Counted from the stretch's first letter, positions 25,699-31,847 are shown. The stretch is 36,280 nucleotides of DNA from a bacterium (GCA_030692145.1 JAUYCU010000018.1:1-36280), one strand, 5' to 3'. Notes: generated by a model from the sequence alone, not told the origin. Program-made: numbers and translations.

Positions 25699-25945
25699 TC
25701 TATCCTCCTTCGTCCGCCGTAGCTTTCTTGTCCGCCGAAGCCTCGGCGAAGGTGGAATGCGTAGGCGGGCTTAGCCTTCGGATTTTACAGGATAAACCTG
25801 CGTATATTGATAAGCGCAAAGCGCAATAAAAAGAACTGAATCTAATCGAATCTATATTTAAAGTGCCATAAAGAACAACTTATTTCTATCAATTTCGTTC
25901 CGACCTTGCGTCGGAATTAATTTCCATCTATTTCTATATATCTTT
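25699..25945 (-). other. Long structured 5' leader, no gene seen
   Basis: Non-coding gap between the 25162-25698 gene and its promoter. It contains hairpins CCGAC-CTTGC-GTCGG (about 25901-25915) and GCGC-AAA-GCGC (about 25813-25823), and the repeat block at 25712-25770. No convincing small reading frame and no riboswitch class that I recognise. Confidence 0.5.
25712..25770. repeat. GC-rich palindromic repeat block, intergenic
   Basis: Contains GTCCGCCGTAGC, GTCCGCCGAAGCCTCGGCGA and AGGTGGAATGCGTAGGCGGG. The core CCGAAG-CCT-CGGCGAAGG is palindromic and related to the copies at 5969 and 26251. It ends only a few bases from the Shine-Dalgarno of the 25162-25698 gene. Confidence 0.7.
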
Positions 25946-25974
25946 GTTATACTCTTATTTCTATAATTTGTCAA
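25946..25974 (-). promoter_or_regulatory. Consensus promoter on the minus strand
   Basis: TTGACA, 17 bases, TATAAC on the minus strand. Near-perfect sigma70-type promoter, reading into the leader of the 25162-25698 gene. Confidence 0.75.
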
Positions 25975-26011
25975 ATTTTTCAGCGCTACCTATGTATCTC
26001 GACTTATTCAA

Positions 26012-26458
26012 TTACCACATATTTCCAATAGCATTTTCTGTATGTCGAATATCATAACTTCCATCGCGATAAACCTCGATTGCCAAAATATCGATTTGCC
26101 AAGAAACATCGTTAATCTTATTTTTACTTAAATAAATTTCAGCCAGTTTAATCAATTTTTTCTGCTTGTCTCGAGTTATATTGTCTTCGGGTAAAAAATC
26201 CGACAGTCCGACCATTTTTCTGGTTTTTACCTCAAAAAAAACGACATTCTTGCCCGCCGACTCGACCTTCGTAGCCGAAGCTACTTCGGCGAAGGAGGCA
26301 GCTTTAGCGGAGGAAGGATTGTCTTTAGAAGCAATAATGTCCAATTCCCCGAAATTACTGTAGCGGAAATTCTTATCCAGGATTTTATATCCTTTGTCTT
26401 TTAAAAACTTTTCCGCAATTTTTTCTCCCAAATCCCCTAAATCTTTTTTCTCCCTCAT
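26012..26458 (-). CDS. YraN/UPF0102 family nuclease-fold protein with in-frame repeat insertion
   Basis: 148 residues from ATG 26458 (MREKKDLGDLGEKIAEKFLK), the usual YraN start. The frame stays open upstream, but those residues do not look like the family. The nuclease-like core is NFGELDIIASKD (Asp40) followed by VVFFEVKTRK (Glu76, Lys78), the D-ExK pattern of restriction-endonuclease-like folds. Between these two strands, where relatives have a short turn, residues about 48-71 (NPSSAKAASFAEVASATKVE and on) are an insertion encoded by a GC-rich palindromic repeat. Downstream, ITRDKQKKLIKLAEIYL and WQIDILAIEV are typical of the family. The function of YraN is poorly known; a DNA-processing role is proposed from its fold. 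Confidence 0.9.
   Translation of the reverse strand: MREKKDLGDLGEKIAEKFLKDKGYKILDKNFRYSNFGELDIIASKDNPSSAKAASFAEVASATKVESAGKNVVFFEVKTRKMVGLSDFLPEDNITRDKQKKLIKLAEIYLSKNKINDVSWQIDILAIEVYRDGSYDIRHTENAIGNMW
26251..26315. repeat. GC-rich palindromic repeat inserted in the yraN-like gene
   Basis: Contains GCCCGCCGACTCGACCTTCG and GTAGCCGAAGCTACTTCGGC, then GAAGGAGGCAGCTTTAGCGG. GTAGC-CGAA-GCTAC and CCGAAGCTACTTCGG are nested palindromes. It adds about 22 codons without breaking the frame. Confidence 0.8.
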
Positions 26459-26641
26459 AAATAAATTAATAAAAACCAACAAATTTTCGGAAACCATATC
26501 GCAGCCCCGAATCTCAACGATAAAAATCAACCAATAAACAGTGTTTTCGGGGCGAGATATAGAAGCGGCGACATCAATTGTTATTTTATCAATGTAGCCG
26601 ACTTCGTGGTTGTAGAAAATTTCGTTGGTTTTTAAATTTTA

Positions 26642-27490
26642 TTATTCTTTCTCATTTAAATTATCAACGATATTTTCCGCGATTTTCATTCCTTCTTCGC
26701 TACCAATGTCTGTCCATAATCCTCGATGTACATATCCTAATAATTGGCTGTTTTTCGCCAATTCGGGAAAAACAATTTTTTCAACAGGAAAAGCAGTTCC
26801 CTTTTTCTGAGATTTAAAGGCCTTTGTTTCGAAGACTTGCGGAGAAAGAATATAAAACCCCGCATTCACGTAGCCCGAATACTGATAGTCGGATTTTTCC
26901 TCAAATTCGACAACCCGATCGTTTTTAACTTTGACTAAACCATATTCCGAAGAATCTTGAGTGTAAAATACGGTCATCGCCCCCAAAATATCTTCGTAAG
27001 AAACTCTCTTTCTTAAAGGCGAAATTTCCAGAGGGAGAATGTGCGGGGTATGGGTCTTCAAAAATTGAGACGATGGAAAAAATCTCGGCTCGGAAATATT
27101 CTTTTTGTAAAATTTAACGAATTCGGAAATATTGAAATTCGATAAAGTATCACCATTAATTACAAGAAAATCCTTTTTGATTCCGTGAGCGGCATTCCTG
27201 ATTGCTCCGCCGGTGCCCAATGCCTTGGAATCAATAACATACTCGATTCCGGCGATTTTACCCTTTTTACCCGAAATACTTCCTTTGGGATCTTTTTTCT
27301 TCAAGTACTTCAAAATCTCGTCCGCTTTATAGAATAAAGTCAGACAAATATCGTCAAAACCGTATTTTTTCAATAAATCCAGCTGGTATTCCAAAAGTGG
27401 CCTCCCTTTTATTTCAATTAAGGACTTGGGGATATTTTCCAATTTTCCCGGCAGATTGGTTTTACCGCCGGCCAAGATGATAACTTTCAT
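26642..27490 (-). CDS. Sugar-phosphate nucleotidyltransferase
   Basis: 282 residues. The start MKVIILAGGKTNLPGKLENI and PKSLIEIKGRPLLEYQLDLL are the nucleotide-binding and Lys signature of the NTP_transferase family (GlmU/RmlA/ManC-like), although the loop after LAGG has no GTRL and reads GKTNLPGKL. VINGDTLSNFNI holds the metal-binding Asp. GYVNAGFYILSP and WTDIGSEEGMKIAENI are the conserved sugar-binding and C-terminal motifs. It likely makes an NDP-sugar for cell-surface glycans. It lacks a left-handed beta-helix domain, so GlmU is excluded. Substrate cannot be fixed from sequence. Transcribed on the minus strand, upstream of the yraN-like gene. Confidence 0.88.
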   Translation of the reverse strand: MKVIILAGGKTNLPGKLENIPKSLIEIKGRPLLEYQLDLLKKYGFDDICLTLFYKADEILKYLKKKDPKGSISGKKGKIAGIEYVIDSKALGTGGAIRNAAHGIKKDFLVINGDTLSNFNISEFVKFYKKNISEPRFFPSSQFLKTHTPHILPLEISPLRKRVSYEDILGAMTVFYTQDSSEYGLVKVKNDRVVEFEEKSDYQYSGYVNAGFYILSPQVFETKAFKSQKKGTAFPVEKIVFPELAKNSQLLGYVHRGLWTDIGSEEGMKIAENIVDNLNEKE

Positions 27491-27529
27491 CTACTTGATT
27501 TAAGTTTAGAGTTAATTTTAGCACCTCAA

Positions 27530-27582
27530 AATAAAAAATCAAGCTTGCCCCGAACGTTATTGGGCGGGTCAAGCGCTTGATT
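27530..27582 (-). terminator. Intrinsic terminator after the DUF167 gene
   Basis: On the minus strand AATCAA-GC-GCTTGACCCG pairs with CGGGGCAAGC-TTGATT around an AT-containing loop, followed by a T-rich run (TTTTTTATTTT). It also contains the perfect palindrome TCAAGCGCTTGA. Confidence 0.75.
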
Positions 27583-27601
27583 GTTTAAAGGGGGGTAATC
27601 T

Positions 27602-27820
27602 CTACTCGATTTCTATAATTTTGCGTTTCGAATTATGGCCAGAGACAATTTTTACATTCATGGGCGCAACATTAAAATATTCGGCTAAAATTCCGGTTAT
27701 TGACTCATTTGCCTTGCCCTCGACCGGCAATTCCTTTGTATAAACCACAAAATTATAATCGTCGATTTTTTCGATTTTTTCTTCTTTCGAGCGCAGTTTT
27801 ACTTTTACGCTGATTTTCAT
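27602..27820 (-). CDS. DUF167 (YggU/UPF0235) family protein
   Basis: 72 residues covering the whole small family. MKISVKVKLRSKEEKIEKID is followed by the signature YTKELPVEGKANESITGILA, where the P-x-x-G-K-A-N motif is diagnostic, then VKIVSGHNSKRKIIEI with the SGxxSRxK-like motif. The cellular role of this family is unknown. Only six bases separate it from the upstream TIM-barrel-like gene on the same strand, so the two are an operon ending at the hairpin at 27538-27582. Confidence 0.92.
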   Translation of the reverse strand: MKISVKVKLRSKEEKIEKIDDYNFVVYTKELPVEGKANESITGILAEYFNVAPMNVKIVSGHNSKRKIIEIE

Positions 27821-27826
27821 GTCGAA

Positions 27827-28522
27827 TTAATCGCTTTCGAAATACTTATTCAATAATTTTACCAGATATTCTTTAAATTTCAACTGCTCTTCTATGCTGT
27901 TGTAAGTTTCGATTGCGATAATTTCTCCAAAAACATATTTCGGCAACGTAGTCAGATAATCGAAGTCTTTCAAGTCGGTAACGTTATGCTTGTCTTCATT
28001 GTTTACGGAATCATAACCATTAAGATGATTGCAAGCAATCTTCATTTTTCCTTTTCTCGATAAAATATAATTCGCTTCTTTGCTCCCTCTGGCAATAGCG
28101 GTCTTTAAATGTGAAAAATCGATACAAAAACCGGCAATTTTTTCTACATCGACATCTTTGGGAATTTCATTGTTGTAATTCATTTCCAGATAAATTTTAT
28201 CCCAATGTCCATTCCATTTATCCAAAAATTCGAAAAATCCCTCATGGATATTAAAACATTTTGTTTCGAAATTTTTTACGAAAAATTCGACATCTTCGCT
28301 GTCGGAATCGTCTCTCAGATGAACCAGAGGGACCTTTTTAATCGACGACTTCAGAAGAAATTTATAAAGATGGTCGCGTTCTTTTTTGTCGAATAAACTT
28401 AAAAATACCGCAATTTCCGTAATTTTGGAATCTTCGATTTCCCGAAGCTTACTCTGCCAATCTGAATTTGTTGCTCCAGTCAGGCTCGGATAAATTTTTT
28501 TCGAAAAATCTATTTTTATCAT
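27827..28522 (-). CDS. TIM-barrel protein resembling sugar isomerase/AP endonuclease family 2
   Basis: 231 residues, cytoplasmic. Strand-end motifs fit a xylose-isomerase-like barrel: EIAVFLSLFD, KKVPLVHLRDDSD, FNIHEGFFEFL, KIYLEMNYNN, GFCIDFSHLKTA, KIACNHLNGYDS and EIIAIETYNSIEEQLKF. Glu, Asp/His, His and Glu at the ends of successive strands could bind a metal as in that superfamily. It is shorter than most members. The fold is an inference from these spaced motifs; the substrate is unknown. It is followed at six bases by the DUF167 gene. Confidence 0.7.
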   Translation of the reverse strand: MIKIDFSKKIYPSLTGATNSDWQSKLREIEDSKITEIAVFLSLFDKKERDHLYKFLLKSSIKKVPLVHLRDDSDSEDVEFFVKNFETKCFNIHEGFFEFLDKWNGHWDKIYLEMNYNNEIPKDVDVEKIAGFCIDFSHLKTAIARGSKEANYILSRKGKMKIACNHLNGYDSVNNEDKHNVTDLKDFDYLTTLPKYVFGEIIAIETYNSIEEQLKFKEYLVKLLNKYFESD

Positions 28523-28560
28523 AAAACAATAATATCAAAATTTAATCAAAATAGCGATTC

Positions 28561-28590
28561 AAAAAGGAGATATCAGATATCTCCTTTTTT
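28561..28590. terminator. Bidirectional terminator between 28522 and 28589 genes
   Basis: AAAAAGGAGATAT-CAG-ATATCTCCTTTTTT is a near-perfect hairpin with A and T runs on its flanks. Its right end reaches the stop codon of the minus-strand gene at 28589. Confidence 0.9.
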
Positions 28591-28939
28591 ACATCTGGCT
28601 TTCTGCTCGGAATTTTTTCTCGACCGTCCTCAAAACCACCAAATCATGATAATTCTTGCTTTTTTCGATTTTCTCCAATCCCTGTAATGTCTTTGTCTGT
28701 AATTCTCTTCCGAGTTTCCGAGCCTTTAAAAGAGCGCAAAGAGCTAAAAACCTGATTGAAACCCTCGAATCACCGAGACAATTGCACAGAACCTCTTCGG
28801 CATTCCCATTGTTACCGACCAAAAAAGCATTGGCAAACTGCTCAACCGCATTACATGCCGTTTCGTCTTCCTCAAAGGAATGACTTGACTGATCACTGTG
28901 CTCTTTTAAAAAAACTTTCAAAAACTCTAATTTTTCCAT
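28589..28939 (-). CDS. Small helical protein, HEAT-like, unknown function
   Basis: 116 residues, acidic N-terminal half, no signal peptide. The centre (NAEEVLCNCLGDSRVSIRFL followed by ALCALLKARKLGREL) has the alternating helix pattern of a HEAT/Armadillo-type repeat, and the C-terminus is charged (LRTVEKKFRAESQM). It has a strong Shine-Dalgarno (AAGGAGG, 6 bases before ATG) and ends in its own hairpin terminator, so it is a stand-alone unit like the neighbouring orphan gene on the other strand. I do not recognise the family; a protein-contact role is a guess from the helical repeat. Confidence 0.75.
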   Translation of the reverse strand: MEKLEFLKVFLKEHSDQSSHSFEEDETACNAVEQFANAFLVGNNGNAEEVLCNCLGDSRVSIRFLALCALLKARKLGRELQTKTLQGLEKIEKSKNYHDLVVLRTVEKKFRAESQM

Positions 28940-29052
28940 TTTTCCCTCCTTGATTCTATTCTACCAAAAAAGAAATCAATTCTGAAATAAAAAGCGTGTA
29001 TTAGATAAGTATTAAGTGTTATATCTTAGATTTGAAATTAAACATAAAAACC

Positions 29053-29081
29053 TTGACAGAATTTAGGTTTTGGTGTATGCT
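29053..29081 (+). promoter_or_regulatory. Strong consensus promoter of the GC-rich orphan gene
   Basis: TTGACA, exactly 17 bases, TATGCT. The predicted start is near 29088, leaving a leader of about 65 bases that contains a hairpin and a Shine-Dalgarno. Confidence 0.8.
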
Positions 29082-29105
29082 TATGGTGTACCTTTAAAAA
29101 GGTAT

Positions 29106-29126
29106 GCAATTCCGTAAGGAATCTGC
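29106..29126 (+). other. 5' UTR stem-loop
   Basis: GCA-ATTCC-GTAA-GGAAT-C-TGC forms a hairpin capped by a GTAA tetraloop, close to the 5' end of the predicted mRNA. It may stabilise the transcript. Confidence 0.5.
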
Positions 29127-29152
29127 ACTTTACAAAAAAAGGAGCAACCACA

Positions 29153-29812
29153 ATGAGTGGAACAGCCTTTCCGGGATGGTATGTGGAGTTTCAAGCCGGC
29201 GTGCTACGGCAACTGCCTCGGCCCGATGAGCTTGGACAAGAAGTCGGTGAGAAATGGACTAATGGCCAGGGAGCTTTGAAAAAAGCGTTGGCCACGGCCC
29301 TACTCCCGAAAGGATCGGAGAAGTTCGGTCTGTTCAAGGACCTCGGCATCACCACGGTGCCGGACGACTACGTCCACAGCACCCGGCTGGCCTCGTTCGA
29401 AAAAGAGAACCGTAAAAAGTTCTACTACTGGAACGACGCCACCACCGACAAGAACTTCGCCAAGGCCACGACGAAACTCGTGCCCGGCCGAAAACTCCAT
29501 GTGAAGGTTTTCAAGCAGATCGTTTCCGGCACGACCACGTCCGAGGAGTGTCTGGCGTTTCTCAAGAGCCAGAACGCAGTTCTGACCGGAGCCCAGGGCG
29601 CCTCGCTCGTCTTCGAACAGAAGCGAGAAGATCTACCAAAAGGCTACTGGTATCTTTCCTTCGACGAGAAGGAAGCTCTCTGGAAAGATGCCGTCGGCTA
29701 CCACAGGGTGCCGTACGTGGATCGGTACTCGGACGGAGACTGGTACTTCGACCTCGGATACTTCGAGTACGTCTGGCGCGACCACTATTGCCTGCTCTGC
29801 TTCTGCGACTAA
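29153..29812 (+). CDS. GC-rich orphan protein, unknown function, apparently highly expressed
   Basis: 219 residues, start MSGTAFPGWYVEFQAGVLRQ, no signal peptide or membrane segment. The first ~90 residues mix helices with basic and acidic residues; the last ~50 are rich in Tyr, Trp, Asp and Phe (SDGDWYFDLGYFEYVW) and end HYCLLCFCD, with a C-x2-C-x-C cluster. I do not recognise the family. Codon use is strongly biased to G/C-ending codons (CTC, GAC, AAG, ACC), unlike every neighbour. It has a consensus promoter, a 5' stem-loop, a good Shine-Dalgarno (AGGAG, 8 bases before ATG) and a perfect 11-bp terminator, so it is a compact independent unit. The base composition suggests transfer or selection for high expression. 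Confidence 0.85.
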   Translation: MSGTAFPGWYVEFQAGVLRQLPRPDELGQEVGEKWTNGQGALKKALATALLPKGSEKFGLFKDLGITTVPDDYVHSTRLASFEKENRKKFYYWNDATTDKNFAKATTKLVPGRKLHVKVFKQIVSGTTTSEECLAFLKSQNAVLTGAQGASLVFEQKREDLPKGYWYLSFDEKEALWKDAVGYHRVPYVDRYSDGDWYFDLGYFEYVWRDHYCLLCFCD

Positions 29813-29869
29813 TTTAGCGCTTAGGTACTTAGTCGCTCATCTCCAGTTCTTTGGTTCTTTGAACATCGG

Positions 29870-29902
29870 GGAGCCCTTGCCTTGCAAGGGCTCCATTTTT
29901 TA
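29870..29902 (+). terminator. Perfect intrinsic terminator of the orphan gene
   Basis: GGAGCCCTTGC-CTT-GCAAGGGCTCC, an 11-bp perfect stem with a 3-base loop, followed by a T run. Confidence 0.95.
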
Positions 29903-29958
29903 TACTTAGACATACCGACTACAAAATTATGCAAAATATATAGCTGTGTAAAAACAAA

Positions 29959-29990
29959 AACAGCGACCGAAAAAGTCGTTGTTTTTTTTG
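29959..29990. terminator. Second, bidirectional terminator-like hairpin
   Basis: AACAGCGAC-CGAAAAA-GTCGTTGTT with a run of eight T on the right and A-rich sequence on the left. No gene lies between it and the terminator at 29870-29902; it may stop read-through from either side. Confidence 0.65.
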
Positions 29991-30078
29991 TTTACGATTT
30001 TATGCACTTGGGTCGCTACTCATTCGCGATTACTCGTGTCTGCACGATAAAAAATTGTCAATGCGGACATGGACAGAA

Positions 30079-30103
30079 CCTCCGCCCGAGGCGGATCCGC
30101 CCG
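30079..30103. repeat. GC-rich palindromic repeat, intergenic
   Basis: CCGCC-CGA-GGCGG followed by ATCCGCCCG. It is downstream of the minus-strand gene ending at 30110. The rest of the 29903-30109 gap holds only the hairpin at 29959 and no gene I can support. Confidence 0.6.
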
Positions 30104-30109
30104 TGCCCA

Positions 30110-30466
30110 TTATTTTACTTTATATTTCCTTAGTCCGTTTCGCAACTGCAACAAATTTTTTTTATCTCTGCTTGCGGGATGAGGCAAATATTCGCATATT
30201 AAACTATTTTTTATAAGGACCTCTTCTATGTATCTACCTAATGCTACTAACCTATAATCACTTGTGATTAATTTTTTTAGCATTGATATTGTCTTATCGG
30301 AAAGAACCCTTGCATCCTCTTCTTCTTTATTTTTCCATAAATCAAAGAATTCCGGTTTAATATTTAAATCATCTGTAATTTTATGTAAAACTCTCCCAGA
30401 TCTTGTTTTTATATGAAATGGTTCTTTAAAGCCTTTTGGATACCCTCCGATTAAAACTATTTTCAT
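30110..30466 (-). CDS. Short uracil-DNA-glycosylase-superfamily-like protein
   Basis: 118 residues from ATG 30466 (MKIVLIGGYPKGFKEPFHIK); 12 further codons upstream overlap tRNA-Ala and are rejected. The N-terminal GGYPKGF, the middle strand YRLVALGRYIEEVLI and the late motif YLPHPASRDKKNL resemble the motif order of the UDG superfamily (GxxPG, LLLG, HPS/HPA). It is much shorter than real glycosylases and lacks an obvious catalytic Asp or Asn next to the first motif, so it may be a divergent or non-catalytic member. It is separated from tRNA-Ala by a single base on the same strand. Function uncertain. Confidence 0.65.
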   Translation of the reverse strand: MKIVLIGGYPKGFKEPFHIKTRSGRVLHKITDDLNIKPEFFDLWKNKEEEDARVLSDKTISMLKKLITSDYRLVALGRYIEEVLIKNSLICEYLPHPASRDKKNLLQLRNGLRKYKVK

Positions 30467-30467
30467 A

Positions 30468-30538
30468 TGGACCTGGGCAGAATCGAACTGCCGTCCCGGC
30501 AATGCGAATGCCGTGTTCTACCACTATACCACAGGCCC
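30468..30538 (-). tRNA. tRNA-Ala (anticodon CGC)
   Basis: The acceptor stem GGGCCTG/CAGGTCC has the G3-U70 wobble pair that marks tRNA-Ala. The anticodon stem is CGGCA/TGCCG around TTCGCAT (anticodon CGC), and the T arm is GGCAG-TTCGATT-CTGCC. The discriminator is A, and CCA is not encoded. Confidence 0.95.
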
Positions 30539-30539
30539 G

Positions 30540-30881
30540 TTATTCGTGTCTCAATGCTTCAATCGGGTTTAATCGGGAAGCTTTTCTGGCAGGATAGATG
30601 CCGAAAACCAAACCGATAATCGTTGCCACGCCAAAAGCCAAAACAACCGCGCCAAAAGGAATGCTGAATGCCCAGTTTATGCTTAATACTTTACTTAAAA
30701 TAACGGAAGTTGCCAAAGAAAAAGAAATTCCGCCAATAAATCCGATAATTCCTCCGAAAAGAGTCAGGGTCACGGATTCAATCAAAAATTGATTCATAAT
30801 ATCTTTGTTTCTCGCACCAACTGCTTTTCTTAAACCGATTTCCCGCGTTCTTTCCGTAACCGAAACCAGCATAATATTCAT
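30540..30881 (-). pseudogene. Truncated MacB/FtsX-type ABC permease (C-terminal fragment)
   Basis: 113 residues starting MNIMLVSVTERTREIGLRKA, which is the conserved mid-protein motif of MacB/FtsX permeases just after their second membrane segment, followed by VGARNKDIMNQFLIESVTLT, three transmembrane helices and the typical end PARKASRLNPIEALRHE. Full-length members have about 400 residues. Here everything before that motif is missing: upstream the frame holds only five more codons (SFVII) before a stop, and a terminator of the next gene lies about 50 bases away. No promoter, no Shine-Dalgarno and no partner ATPase are present. I read it as a remnant left by a deletion or rearrangement next to tRNA-Ala. 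Confidence 0.8.
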
Positions 30882-30927
30882 AATGATTACGAAAGATTAC
30901 AAATATTATAGCATTATATTAAAATGT

Positions 30928-30962
30928 AAGAAAAGAGCCCGCTTTGCTTGGGCTCTTCTTTC
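30928..30962 (-). terminator. Intrinsic terminator after the 30967-31221 gene
   Basis: AAGAGCCC-GCTTTGCTT-GGGCTCTT hairpin with a T-rich stretch on the minus strand (CTTTTCTTACATTTT). Confidence 0.8.
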
Positions 30963-30966
30963 GAAT

Positions 30967-31221
30967 TTAAAGATATCTAAGGAAAAGTACGATTTTTTCC
31001 GGATTGTCGCATTCTTTTGATGGTTTATGCGTTCCTATTTTGTGTAGAAAATCATCAATATCTCTGATGAGTTGCAGACTTGCGGGGTCGGGTTCTTTAT
31101 CTTCACTAATGCGCGCCGAAATGGTTAATTTGTCGATTTCAATCCGCAATAAGACAGGCGCGAAATCTCCGTATTTTTCCGTTTTCAAAAACAGTTTTTC
31201 TTCGAATTTTTCTTCCGGCAT
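30967..31221 (-). CDS. Small acidic protein, unknown function
   Basis: 84 residues (MPEEKFEEKLFLKTEKYGDF to IVLFLRYL), no membrane segment, a mix of strand-like (VLLRIEIDKLTISARIS) and helix-like (LQLIRDIDDFLHKIG) parts. It has a good Shine-Dalgarno (AAAGGAGAGG, a few bases before ATG) and its own terminator. It diverges from the SET-domain gene, with about 130 bases between the two chosen starts that include an inverted repeat. I do not recognise the family; it may be a partner of the SET protein only by position. Confidence 0.7.
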   Translation of the reverse strand: MPEEKFEEKLFLKTEKYGDFAPVLLRIEIDKLTISARISEDKEPDPASLQLIRDIDDFLHKIGTHKPSKECDNPEKIVLFLRYL

Positions 31222-31279
31222 TTTCCTCTCCTTTTTATTGTTTCAAGGTGCAGAAAAAACATAGCAGTAAATGAGGGAA

Positions 31280-31301
31280 TTGTCAATAAAATGATTGACA
31301 A
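31280..31301. promoter_or_regulatory. Operator-like inverted repeat overlapping a -35 box
   Basis: TTGTCAAT-AAAATG-ATTGACAA is a perfect 8-bp inverted repeat in the divergent gap between 31221 and 31351. Its right arm contains TTGACA (31295-31300), which could be the -35 box of a weak promoter (17 bases, then CATATT) for the SET-domain gene. Confidence 0.5.
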
Positions 31302-31350
31302 AATAATGATTAAGCGCCATATTGTTATCAGTCCTTTCGAGGAGGTGGAG

Positions 31351-31803
31351 TTGAATAAAAAACAAATACTGGACCAAAAGAAACAATTACTGAGACAGAT
31401 GAGAAAACACGTTTATTGCGGGTTAATGCCTTCAAAAATTTCCGGAGTTGGCGTATTTACAATCAGAGACATTCCGGCTGGAATTGATCCTTTTCAAGAA
31501 CCCGAAGACATAAAATGGATTCCATTCAGCAAAAAGGAGTTAACAAAGATTCATCCAAACGTATTGCAGATGATTAGAGAACTGTATGTATTTAGTGATG
31601 GAGCTTACTGGATTCCAGTACAATGCATACAGACCTTTTGTATTGTTCAGTTTTTAAACCATTCCAAAAACCCCAACCTTACGATTGACAAAGACGGCGA
31701 GATAATCGTGACGAAAAGAAAAATTAAGGAAGGAGAAGAACTCACAGTCAATTATCGATCATACGACGACGAAGCAGAAGAAAAGATAAAACAAAAGAAC
31801 TGA
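31351..31803 (+). CDS. SET-domain protein (putative protein lysine methyltransferase)
   Basis: 150 residues from TTG 31351, which has AGGAGG five bases upstream (31340-31345). An ATG at 31291 in the same frame would add 20 residues but lies in the inverted repeat and has no good ribosome site. SET motifs occur in order: SKISGVGVFTIRDIPAG, the long middle segment, QFLNHSKNPNLTID (the NHS pseudoknot motif) and KEGEELTVNYRS. No pre-SET or post-SET Cys clusters are present, though QCIQTFCIVQFLN keeps two Cys just before the NHS motif. SET proteins transfer methyl from S-adenosylmethionine to lysine. They are uncommon in bacteria; the target here is unknown. The stop codon is inside the terminator hairpin. 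Confidence 0.85.
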   Translation: MNKKQILDQKKQLLRQMRKHVYCGLMPSKISGVGVFTIRDIPAGIDPFQEPEDIKWIPFSKKELTKIHPNVLQMIRELYVFSDGAYWIPVQCIQTFCIVQFLNHSKNPNLTIDKDGEIIVTKRKIKEGEELTVNYRSYDDEAEEKIKQKN

Positions 31804-31828
31804 CAGAAACCCTGTCAGCTCTTTTTTA
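31795..31828 (+). terminator. Terminator of the SET-domain gene
   Basis: CTGACAG-AAACC-CTGTCAG followed by CTCTTTTTTAA. The right arm and T run are also the left end of the 36-bp direct repeat shared with 34414-34449. Confidence 0.88.
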
Positions 31829-31847
31829 ATCGGGCTGCCCGGACTTG
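31812..31847. repeat. Direct repeat, left copy (orphan tRNA-Pro 3' end)
   Basis: Begins CTGTCAGCTCTTTTTTAATC and ends GGGCTGCCCGGACTTG; identical to 34414-34449. After the repeat the sequence departs at once from tRNA (TCCCTCAAACGGG instead of AACCGGGG). Confidence 0.9.

Noticed and set aside
25712..26315. CRISPR-like reading of the palindromic repeats
   Set aside because: Copies are few, of different lengths and unevenly spaced, and some lie inside genes; there are no regular spacers and no cas genes.
26459..26641. Frame open upstream of the yraN-like start for about 60 codons
   Set aside because: No good start codon or ribosome site, no family similarity that I can see; the YraN fold begins at 26458. 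A gene remnant cannot be excluded.
29300..29909. Long frames on other strands/frames within the GC-rich orphan gene
   Set aside because: GC-rich sequence gives spurious open frames; only the 29153 frame has promoter, Shine-Dalgarno and terminator in the right order.
29990..30060. Possible minus-strand small RNA between TTGACA at about 30054-30059 and the hairpin at 29959
   Set aside because: No -10 box at an acceptable distance from the TTGACA, so a promoter is not supported.
29882..30133. Plus-strand frame of 83 codons after the orphan gene
   Set aside because: It begins inside the terminator hairpin, has no ribosome site, and reads through a second terminator and a palindromic repeat.
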